From NCBI GenBank assembly GCA_009602725.1, contig WELB01000441.1, forward strand, positions 8,129 to 22,929: 14,801 nt of DNA. Reading direction: 5' to 3'. A model generated the notes under the pieces. The model searched no databases and was not told the DNA's origin. It worked only from the letters and a program-made list of their open reading frames with translations. The translations under genes were made by a program, and so were the position numbers. Positions 1 to 7,456 of this stretch are shown here, piece after piece. How positions within the stretch are numbered: position 1 is the stretch's first letter; each line of letters begins with the position of its first letter. The DNA is from Spirogloea muscicola. Taxonomy: Eukaryota > Streptophyta > Zygnematophyceae > Spirogloeales > Spirogloeaceae.

Positions 1-154
1 CCCCCCCCCCCCTTCCCCCCGCATCTCTCTCCGATCCGCCCGATCCGCCACTCATTTAGCCTGCATTGATCACTCCGGCCCCTGCTTTTGGCTTTCTCCC
101 GCCGTCACTGCCCTCTGACAAGAGTGTGTTTGCTCGTCTGGAATCTGCTGCCAG
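1..154 (+). other. 3' part of rbcS intron 1, starting in a poly-C run
   Basis: The stretch before the rbcS exon 2 acceptor has no plausible transit peptide in frame and is pyrimidine-rich, as expected for the 3' part of an intron. It begins with 12 C, then TT, then 6 C. I see no other feature here. Confidence 0.55.
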
Positions 155-680
155 GTGTGGCCCCCTTACAACAACCCCAAGTTTGAGACGCTCTCCTACC
201 TCCCCCCCCTCTCCGATGAGGCCATTACCAAGGAGATTGACTATCTCCTCCAGAAGGGCTGGATCCCCTGCATCGAGTTTGACGAGGTGTGTAGACCAGG
301 TCCAACATCCGAAGTTGTCCCATACATCATCTTCCACGCCTCCACCGCAGTCTTGGCACTCTCGGCCTTCGGCCCTTCTACTTCTTGAAGTCAGATCTAG
401 TTCCGGATCTCGAGCAGCTTGAAAAACTGACAAGCAGTCCGCTGCCTGACAGTGCGGTACCATCTCCCGGGAGAACAACAGGAGCCCCGGATACTATGAC
501 GGCCGCTACTGGACCATGTGGAAGCTCCCCATGTTCGGCTGCAACGACTCTGTTCAGGTCCTCCAGGAGGTTCAGGCTTGCACAAAGGAGTACCCGAAGG
601 CCTTCGTCCGTGTGATTGGCTTCGATAGGAGCAGGCAGGTCCAGTGCTGCGGTTTCATTGTTGCCAAGCCCGGCCAATAG
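155..680 (+). CDS. rbcS: Rubisco small subunit, exons 2 and 3 (5' exon missing)
   Basis: Small subunit of ribulose-bisphosphate carboxylase/oxygenase, the plastid CO2-fixing L8S8 enzyme. Seen: exon 2 at 155-286 starts after a ccag acceptor and reads [19 protein letters not shown], ending in PCIEFDE. A 166-bp intron (287-452, GT...AG) follows. Exon 3 at 453-680 contains [20 protein letters not shown] and [13 protein letters not shown], then TAG. Both junctions are phase 0, giving 119 residues, about 121 with the usual Met-Gln. The loop between the first two beta strands has land-plant length, lacking the longer insert of chlorophytes such as Chlamydomonas. In land plants the introns fall after mature residue 2 and near residue 47; here they fall at the equivalent places. 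The transit-peptide exon lies left of the window or was lost at the contig edge. No frameshift or premature stop is seen in the readable exons. Confidence 0.96.
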
Positions 681-1094
681 ATGGTCGAGGCTTTGGTCGT
701 GTATGAGGCTCGTCGATGCGGGACCTACTCACAGCACTGCTGATATTCTGCAGCACTGTCCTTTGTAGTGGTCATCTCAACTGTCATACAGTAGCCTGTG
801 TTTGAGGGGAATTTTTTGCAGTTCAAATCTGCTCGGTTCCACTTCAACTGAGGTGCTGGAGGTTACTCATGCTTCAAATCCTGAGAGACCAGAACAATTG
901 ACTAGAGTCGATCCAACAAATACATTGACATATTCTGTTGATGCTGCTCTCATTGAGCTATGCTCATTCATTGCATGGTTGAAACCTTTGTACCTCCTGG
1001 TCTTAGTATGACATAGTGGATCTTCTGTCAGGTCGAGCCTCAATCGTCTAACAGGCTGGGGCGACAAAGCAATGAAATTTGTTTTTTGATGCAG
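681..1094. other. Intergenic: rbcS 3' flank
   Basis: This stretch should contain the rbcS 3' UTR. I see no convincing coding region or RNA gene. A short hairpin around 817-831 with a TTCAAAT loop resembles an isolated tRNA T-arm but has no partner arms. Confidence 0.5.
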
Positions 1095-1226
1095 ATGGGC
1101 AACTCTTAAGCACGCTCCCGGAGGCAGACCAGTCTTGCATCATTAAGGCCGTTAATGAAGTCCTGCTTCTAAGTGCCCGCTATGAGAAGCCGCAGTGGGT
1201 TGCGGGGTTGATCCAAGGATTTATTG
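1095..1226 (+). CDS. Possible exon of an unidentified gene
   Basis: A 132-nt open stretch has a fair acceptor in front (T-rich tract then gatgcag, AG at 1093-1094) and a consensus GTGAGT donor behind (1227). It reads as an amphipathic, protein-like sequence, for example EADQSCIIKAVNEVLLLSAR and YEKPQWVAGLIQGF. The frame stays open to a stop at 1418-1420, so it could instead be the end of an unspliced 113-codon frame. I do not recognise the family and could not join it to neighbouring exons. It may be a remnant left beside the AT-rich stretch that starts near 1755. Confidence 0.35.
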
Positions 1227-1420
1227 GTGAGTATTTGATTGGGCGTCTTCGAATACGTTGGCACCTAGGCTCTCTACAAAGGGCCTACTGCTATCGCTTT
1301 GCTTCATACCAATCTGGAAAGACCGCAATCGGTCCATACAGCCATCCTAGGCTAATGGTGAAGTGCTTCAAGGACACTGTTAGGGTCATCAGGTGTAAGT
1401 GTGACATCCTGCCACTTTAA

Positions 1421-1754
1421 GCAGCCTGTTTATTTTGCACTAGATTCTGCCTGAACAATGGGTTGGCTTGAATTGGCCTCCCTTTCATAGCTCATGCGCA
1501 CCGCGCACCTTTCTCTCTCTCCCTGCCCCTATAAGAGGTCAGGGAGAACGAATAATCCTAGGGTTTGAAAGATTGGAACTCACAGAAGAACAACTCTACA
1601 TGCAGAAGCACCTGGGCACAGTAAGGCGCAAGCCTTTGCCCTGTGGCAAGTCTGCACTGCACCTACTGCAGAAGAGTCGCCAATGCCGCCAAGGACTCTT
1701 CGCAAGGAGCCGGCACTGCCGCGGAGTCTCAGCAGTCTAATCGTTTGCTTACAT
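1421..1754. other. Unassigned stretch
   Basis: No recognisable gene. A CT-rich run (about 1508-1528) is followed by CTATAAG near 1530, which could be a plus-strand core promoter. An open frame after it contains FERLELTEEQLYMQKHLGTV, moderately protein-like but unrecognised, and degenerates into a CTGCAG/GCC-rich stretch. Confidence 0.3.
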
Positions 1755-1796
1755 GGTTTAGGATTAAAGGCTTAGGGTTTAGGATTTAGGGGTTTA
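1755..1796 (+). repeat. Degenerate telomere-like repeat
   Basis: About 42 bp of imperfect TTTAGGG units: ggtttagg, cttaggg, tttagga, tttaggg, gtttaa. It is too short and diverged to be a working telomere. It sits where the sequence changes from rbcS-side DNA to the more AT-rich stretch on the right. Confidence 0.7.
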
Positions 1797-2056
1797 ATAC
1801 CTCTTGATAACATCAGGTCCTTGTAGACAATGTAAGAGGAAGGGACGCTCCTTTTATTGCCAGGTTTCTCGCATAGCTTGCAATTATTAGTGTCAAGTAC
1901 GGTGCAACACGTGTCACAATAGTATACGTCTGTTGCATCGCTATTATTATCAGGGCATGCTACAGATGAAGAGATAGGCTGGCTCATAGAGAAGGATATA
2001 CCTTGGCACAAGCTTCCGGTCATAAAGATGAAGGACCCTATCCGTAGGTGGCACAA
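1772..2056 (-). CDS. Cysteine-rich small protein, possibly zinc-binding
   Basis: A 94-codon frame on the minus strand. The central part reads YYCDTCCTVLDTNNCKLCEK, a CxxC-x11-CxxC arrangement that could bind one zinc ion like a zinc ribbon. The last residues come from the telomere-like repeat at 1755-1796, so the natural C-terminus is probably lost. It lies about 50 bp downstream of the GNAT frame on the same strand. I do not recognise the family. It could be one exon of a larger gene or a chance frame, though its composition looks coding. Confidence 0.35.
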   Translation of the reverse strand: MCHLRIGSFIFMTGSLCQGISFSMSQPISSSVACPDNNSDATDVYYCDTCCTVLDTNNCKLCEKPGNKRSVPSSYIVYKDLMLSRGIKPLNPKP

Positions 2057-2106
2057 CTTTCCCCAAGGCTCTGTTATTGCTATAGAGAGGGGCGATGGTA
2101 CTTACT

Positions 2107-2529
2107 TCAGGCGCGTATGCGTGCAAGAGCCATAACTATTATGCCCCTATCTGCGTCTACCTCTACTGGCTCAGCATATCTGCTGTAAAAGCGCAGAAGG
2201 TGTGTGCTATCAAATGTTAGAGAGAGCCTGACATTATATCGTCTTTGAGAGACCTCTCTTAGCATGTGCGTTCCAAATCCTCTCCTTCTCCACTCCTCTG
2301 CAACAAATAGCACGTGTATGTGGGCACACTGCTCGCCATAGGGGCCAAACGCACACACTCCTATAATGTCCCACTGGTCCTTATGAATGGCCTTGCAGAG
2401 AAGGGCCAAGAACACTGTGCTCTCACATTCCCAGTTCAACGAGGTAATAAAATTTGAATCTAAGAAAGCCCTCATAGCCGACCTTGTACGAGGGCCCTTG
2501 TTGTCAAACTCTACAAGCTTCACTTCCAT
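2107..2529 (-). CDS. GNAT-family N-acetyltransferase
   Basis: Predicted acetyl-CoA-dependent N-acetyltransferase of the GNAT fold; substrate unknown. Starting at the Met of MEVKLVEFD it has 140 residues, a typical length for a single GNAT domain. The core is HIHVLFVAEEWRRRGFGTHM at residues about 87-106: a beta strand leading into the R-R-x-G-x-G/A loop (motif A) that holds the acetyl-CoA pyrophosphate. The tail RFYSRYAEPVEVDADRGIIV fits the usual C-terminal strand-helix-strand. The frame extends upstream to 2643, but that part is Arg/Ser/Pro-rich and unlike GNAT, so I chose the inner Met. A consensus-like GTAAGT follows the stop closely. The gene lies in AT-rich DNA unlike the flanking plant genes and may be foreign. 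It is intact over this domain. Confidence 0.6.
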   Translation of the reverse strand: MEVKLVEFDNKGPRTRSAMRAFLDSNFITSLNWECESTVFLALLCKAIHKDQWDIIGVCAFGPYGEQCAHIHVLFVAEEWRRRGFGTHMLREVSQRRYNVRLSLTFDSTHLLRFYSRYAEPVEVDADRGIIVMALARIRA

Positions 2530-2643
2530 GGAAGGTAACTGGGACCTTGTGCTGCTGTTAGCAGGCGATCCGCTCGGCTTTAGTGAGGACGCACGAGTAT
2601 GGGGGGTTCCAGGCCTTCGTGTTCTCCTTGCCAGCGACGGCAA

Positions 2644-4309
2644 GATGATAGAGGACCTCAGCAGCTACGGTCCCACAAGCCGAAGCACGATGGCCTGTCT
2701 ACGATCTGCAATAAGCAGGGCCACAGCTACACGCTAATCCATAGTACATACTGTACCAGAGGATCCTGATGGGTGGTATTCGTCATAACGGACTTGCAAG
2801 AACAGCTAGCATCATCATATACAAGGGACTCCGAAGACAAGGACGCGCTGTCTCAGATAGCCAAGGATTATACTGCACTACGCCAGGGCGAGGGCGCATG
2901 CGTTCACGGATATTACAACGATAGCATGCTCCCGTATAGATGCAGATAGAAGTGCAATCGTAGATAAAGTAGCCGATCTTCCGAGGGATGCTGGTGTCAA
3001 GGCATCGCGTCCAGCCCACATATTCTTAGACGTGGCAGCAATCCTTACAAGGATTACGCTGCGTTCAAGACATACTCAGGACATTCTGGATGTTTAGGTC
3101 TCGTGAACACTGCTAGAAAGAGGGCAAAAACAGCGGTATATGCTTACTGACCTATATTAGGAGAGGGACCACAATATCCTGTGTTAGGGCTATCAGCTTA
3201 AACGGCGCGAATGGTTCATCGCTCTATCAACACACACTTGTCTATAGACTTGGTTATGGGCCTATATTGCGAGCCTTCCGCCACCCTGTGCACCCACTTG
3301 TGCGCCCTTTCTCCGCACTTGCTATCTTGTACAAGAGGTCTCAGTATACCCATAACTGTGCAGCCCAAGGGCTTGCACGCACCAGTTGTACTGGGTACGG
3401 TTGGGCCGCTTGTGGAGCATATCCTGGAAGAAGCAGCTCTTAAAACAGCGTCCAGCTTAAGATATCCCATATTATCTTTGATTATTGCCAGATACACACC
3501 TTCATTGAATAAAGCTTAGACACCATTGAGATTGGTAGCGTCCATTCTTTTACGATATGATCTAAAGACCGTGAGTGTGATGTGCTCACTGCTTAGTCTA
3601 CAGGTATTCTCCTAGCACATACAGTCTTTCCGTTCTTGCCCAACAGACAAGTCATACGCTCTTTTATTCATTTCATGGTTGTAGCCAAAGACTTCCAGCC
3701 ATCTCTAGTGTGAACTAGCCTCCTGCTAATAGAACTTACCTGATCTGTCAATACTTGTAGTTTTCCGCCACCAGTCAGAAGACAAGTATTTTATGCCCCG
3801 TGTAAGCGTTTAGCACAGGCGTGCCTATTCGTCTTTTTAATACGACCTTGTATGGGTTTATGTAGGTCCCAATATAGCCAAATACATCCTTCTGCGTGCA
3901 CTCGTCAATAAGATCTCTGTAAGTATGCTATATGCCCAGCTGACAGGATCATGCTCGTAAACCTTGTTAAACCGTCATACACTGCAGACCCGCAAAAGCT
4001 AAGAGGAGACCAATTTACGCCGGGCCCGCTGTCTACCTTGTTGTCCCAGCAGCTTGCCGAGAACGAGTAGCTTTAAGAACTTAGGAATCACATTAATAGA
4101 TGTCACTAGATATAGATTCCCTAATATCTTTGTTCATTAGGATTAAGTCAATAACTTCGGATAAAGGAACCACTCTTACACAGGTCCCTACACTGTATCG
4201 CAAGTGTCTGAGCGCTTACGAATTGATACTAACGCTGACACACCTCGCTATTTTCAACTCGTTTTCATAAACTGCATATCAGCATGTGGGTTGCTCTTAA
4301 AAGCTCCCT
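2644..4309. other. AT-rich stretch with broken protein-like fragments
   Basis: No intact gene is recognised. Two stretches look like former coding sequence. On the plus strand (about 2790-3098) two frames follow each other: one contains KDALSQIAKDYTALRQGEG and YYNDSMLPYR, the other IVDKVADLPRDAGVKASRPA and HIFLDVAAIL ending in TAG. A one-base change would join them. On the minus strand (3775-3921) a 48-codon stretch includes FGYIGTYINPYKVVLKRRIG and TPVLNAYTGHKILVF before a stop. Neither matches a family I can name. The rest has many stops in all frames. Confidence 0.45.
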
Positions 4310-5479
4310 CAGTATACGCTTAGAAGTTTTGCTCTTAACTTTATCAATATCGGCATGAGTTGCAAGAATACGCAGGATATCTCTTTTCTATTCTGCTCTC
4401 TGTTCGTTCTCTATTAGACTGTCTGTATCAATAGATATTGCGCAGTGCCACGGAAGCAAATTGTTCAAATCGCATTTATGAGCATCGGCTTTGCAGTCTT
4501 CGACTAAAACTTGGACTGCAGTAGGGTGACAGCCAATTACAGCCAAGTGAAGAGGTCCTATAATCACTGTCTATGTCGTTGACATCAAATCCACTATGGG
4601 CATCTCATCTGATGCCCCGTTCATAGCCAAATAATGTAGAAGAGTCCTGTGTGTGTCGGAGTCTTTTTCGATTGATCCTTTAAAAGCTTCCAGCATTAAC
4701 AAGAAGACCTCTCTCTTCTGCTCAGCATTAGGAATGAAATGCAATTTTTCAATCATTAGGTCTTGGTACTGGTGCATCAAAAGAGAGAATTTGTTTTCTA
4801 AGTCAGACGTACTTACGCAATACATATCGTCGGTACTCAATGTAAAAGGCCGTGTACTGGAAGACTCTGGCAAGATTATGCCTGCATGCCAGTACGCTTG
4901 CCAGCTAGGGCCAGGTTCCCCTAAAGCCAAGTTACGGGGTCGCATTTGCCAGGTACCCAAATACTATCTTTCTTAATTTGATGCGCAATAATACTGATAA
5001 GGTCTTTTGCATATGCAGCAGCCGCAACAGCCGCATGTTACTGCCATTTATCGTTCTTGTGAGAATCTGCATAATCACAAATACCTCGTCTAACAAGGCA
5101 CGGGAAGTCGTTCATCAGACCAGAAGCTTCCATCTCAAAGCAAACAAAGCCTGAACTTTGTCTTAAAGTCTCTCTGGTCATACCATGTTTCATGACTCGG
5201 TTGCCAGACGCTATTGTTCCATAATGAACAACGTTGCGGGCACTACGAGGTTGTCGTGACACCAATATGGGTGCTATCAGAGTTCTTACATGTAGTAGCA
5301 CCATCTATATGATCTTAGTCAGCCTGGTATAGGGTAGCACCATCTATATGATCTTAGTCAGCCTGGTATAGGGTGTCATGCTCCTCACCCTGAAAAGTAT
5401 ACATTGACCGAGATGTTGGATCTATTTTGTCTGTAGCTGTTTGTAAAGTGTTAACAAGATTGTTACAGTATACCGCGTG
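4310..5479 (-). pseudogene. Decayed nucleoside-phosphorylase-like / ankyrin fusion
   Basis: Minus-strand relic of a protein with an N-terminal PNP/UDP-phosphorylase-like domain followed by ankyrin repeats, an architecture I know mainly from filamentous fungi, where it occurs in NOD-like proteins. Seen in order: MYTFQGEEHDTLYQAD (from about 5418); then in another frame [36 protein letters not shown] and [17 protein letters not shown] (5038-5235); then AAAAYAKDLISIIAHQIKK (about 4970-5030). The linker frame to 4571 ends in RTLLHYLAMNG, and a clear ankyrin unit TPLHLAVIGCHPTAVQVLVE follows near 4490-4558. Breaks: in-frame TAA at 5315-5317 and again at 5354-5356, a frameshift near 5255, TAA at 5038-5040, several frame changes between 4970 and 4560, and TAG at 4388-4390. 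No NACHT domain is visible between the two parts. Identification of both domains is fairly secure; the fungal origin is inference. Confidence 0.75.
5295..5374 (+). repeat. 39-bp tandem duplication
   Basis: Two adjacent copies (5295-5333 and 5334-5372, continuing two bases further) of a unit beginning GTAGCACCATCTATATGATC. The duplication lies inside the phosphorylase pseudogene and keeps its frame, repeating TLYQAD-stop-DHIDGA. Confidence 0.95.
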
Positions 5480-5696
5480 CTATTTACTTAGTGCTAGTCA
5501 AGAAGCAGTGGTCAAGCTTGATAATATATCTGCTGCTGACTTTCTTCAAGAGGTGACTGTCCTTACCCTCATCGTCACTAAGTGGGTGACTGGGAGGCAA
5601 CCATGTTGCTGAAGTGCGTGACAAGAAGACGTTCACACTTTAGGTGCACTGATTCTACAGAATGCAGTGTGTATTAGGTGATGGAGGGCCTGTGTG
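5480..5696. other. Unassigned stretch between pseudogene and retroelement tail
   Basis: Nothing recognisable on either strand. It should contain the 5' end of the phosphorylase relic, but no start region can be read. Confidence 0.4.
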
Positions 5697-5975
5697 GCCA
5701 AGTACAAAGGCAAGCACGTTGACAAATGTATACTACCTGCTGCTAAGCTGACCCGCTCAGTAACCACGAGTCAGCAAATAGAGGTCGCTAACTGATGCCC
5801 GAATACTGGACAGCAATTGACAAGCTCTTGTGCCACCAGCTAAGGCTTGACCAGCTTTCTGAGGCAACGCATGAGCCTGAGCTCGCTGCAGACAAGCTGA
5901 CACGTGCAACAATGACAAGTAGGCTGCCAGCATGCCCATCTAGGCTAGAAGCATATTCACAGAGTTGGAGAGATT
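5697..5975 (-). mobile_element. Decayed 3' tail of a non-LTR-retroelement-like ORF (copy A)
   Basis: Homologous to 11931-12195 on the same strand. The shared part covers the last ~36 residues of an ORF and a short 3' tail. Copy A reads LPQKAGQALAGGTRACQLLS then SIRASVSDLYLLTRGY and stops at 5757; copy B reads LHQKAGRALVGGRRTSYLTS and SIRASISDLDVLTRDY. Differences are scattered, but most of the encoded residues are kept. Upstream the match continues weakly through MGML to about 5975, with an in-frame stop, and then ends. After the stop both copies keep about 60 bp ending in TGCTTGCCTTTGTACTTGGCCA with no poly(A). A dead 5'-truncated copy. Confidence 0.75.
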
Positions 5976-6675
5976 GACTGCTGCATGGCACGCAGCACCT
6001 TTCACCACAAAACAAGCTGATGATCACCTAAAGCCCACCTCACACTCCAGTGTCAGATGATTGATAGTCAAGGCCTGGGGCGGAGATGGAGGGCTTAATG
6101 TTCAGCAGCGTGTGCGCCACAGGTGCAGGATCTCATTGCCCACGTTATAGGGTCCAGGCTCAGTTTGTTAAACACGGGTTCTCGGGCTTGCCTCCAGGTT
6201 TTCGCTGCAGTGGACAAAAAAGTGGGAAATATGTCAAATGCTATGAGATTGCTATAATGAGCTGAGATTGCTATAATCAGCCCGCTTGACACTTCTAGAT
6301 CAGCACATTGCCAAATCTTCAATTGCCTCTCTGCCCCCTTTGAGGGGCTCCCTATCTGACCAAACATCAATAAAGCATGCTTCCAGCGTTTTCAAGAGGC
6401 GCTTTTTCCAGAAAAGAAAAGTAAAGTGAGTTTTCATCTGTTCAGAATTTGTTGAGGCTCCCACCGTACACAAGAGTTGAAGTCCTGCTACAGGAGTGCA
6501 ACACGATAGGAACAGCCAATGTGACTGCAGTGCCTTGCAGCAAGACTACGATGTCATTAAGACTGATCCAACCGTGATGCACGACATCTTACGCCCCATG
6601 TGGACACAGACATGCCCAAGACGTAGGTGATGTATTGCGACTTTGGGCAAGCAATGCAGAAGCAAGGGCTGAGAC
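5976..6675. other. Unassigned subtelomere-like stretch
   Basis: No recognisable gene or RNA. The only clear structure is a 19-bp tandem duplication at 6244-6281. The remainder has short frames with no family resemblance. Confidence 0.45.
6244..6281 (+). repeat. 19-bp tandem duplication
   Basis: TGAGATTGCTATAATGAGC at 6244-6262 is followed directly by a copy with one change (G to C at base 16) at 6263-6281. Confidence 0.9.
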
Positions 6676-6695
6676 TTTAGGGTTTAGGTTTAGGG
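6676..6695 (+). repeat. Short canonical TTTAGGG telomeric repeat, G-rich strand
   Basis: TTTAGGG, TTTAGG, TTTAGGG stand directly before the variant array and in register with it. This is the plant-type telomere unit. Confidence 0.9.
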
Positions 6696-7322
6696 TTCAG
6701 GGTTCAGGGTTCAGGGTTCAGGGTTCAGGGTTCAGGGTTCAGGGTTCAGGGTTCAGGGTTCAGGGTTCAGGGTTCAGGGTTCAGGGTTCAGGGTTCAGGG
6801 TTCAGGGTTCAGGGTTCAGGGTTCAGGGTTCAGGGTTCAGGGTTCAGGGTTCAGGGTTCAGGGTTCAGGGTTCAGGGTTCAGGGTTCAGGGTTCAGGGTT
6901 CAGGGTTCAGGGTTCAGGGTTCAGGGTTCAGGGTTCAGGGTTCAGGGTTCAGGGTTCAGGGTTCAGGGTTCAGGGTTCAGGGTTCAGGGTTCAGGGTTCA
7001 GGGTTCAGGGTTCAGGGTTCAGGGTTCAGGGTTCAGGGTTCAGGGTTCAGGGTTCAGGGTTCAGGGTTCAGGGTTCAGGGTTCAGGGTTCAGGGTTCAGG
7101 GTTCAGGGTTCAGGGTTCAGGGTTCAGGGTTCAGGGTTCAGGGTTCAGGGTTCAGGGTTCAGGGTTCAGGGTTCAGGGTTCAGGGTTCAGGGTTCAGGGT
7201 TCAGGGTTCAGGGTTCAGGGTTCAGGGTTCAGGGTTCAGGGTTCAGGGTTCAGGGTTCAGGGTTCAGGGTTCAGGGTTCAGGGTTCAGGGTTCAGGGTTC
7301 AGGGTTCAGGGTTCAGGGTTCA
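6696..7322 (+). repeat. TTCAGGG heptamer array, 89 exact units
   Basis: 627 bp: 89 full copies of TTCAGGG plus a final TTCA, with no mismatch or indel that I can find. The unit differs from the plant telomere TTTAGGG by one T to C change. Because 7 is not a multiple of 3, all plus-strand frames give the same FRVQGSG peptide repeat, so the long open frame here is a by-product and not a gene. The array is either a real variant telomere or a systematic read or assembly effect. Confidence 0.97.
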
Positions 7323-7323
7323 N
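7323..7323. other. Single N at the junction of two inverted telomeric arrays
   Basis: The only ambiguous base in the window, exactly between the G-rich TTCAGGG array and the C-rich CCCTAAA array. It probably marks a join or an unresolved consensus base. Confidence 0.9.
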
Positions 7324-7456
7324 CCTAAACCCTAAACCCTAAACCCTAAACCCTAAACCCTAAACCCTAAAACCCTAAACCCTAAACCCTAAACCTAAAC
7401 CCTAAACCCCTAAACCCTAAACCCTAAACCCTAAACCCTAAAACCTAAAACCTAAA
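7324..7456 (-). repeat. CCCTAAA telomeric array, C-rich strand
   Basis: About 19 units of CCCTAAA, mostly exact, with small length variants (CCCTAAAA, CCTAAA, CCCCTAAA) that become commoner towards the right, ending in CCTAAAACCTAAAATAA. In this orientation the chromosome end would lie to the left and the body to the right, towards the gene at 8049. Decay away from the end is normal for a telomere-subtelomere boundary. Confidence 0.95.

Noticed and set aside
817-831. tRNA gene suggested by a TTCAAAT loop with GCAG/CTGC stem
   Set aside because: No D-arm, anticodon arm or acceptor stem can be built around it.
6635-7342. Long open frame encoding an FRVQGSG repeat protein
   Set aside because: It is the translation of the TTCAGGG heptamer array. 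Any stop-free heptamer gives an endless frame, and the frame runs into an N and the opposite telomeric array.
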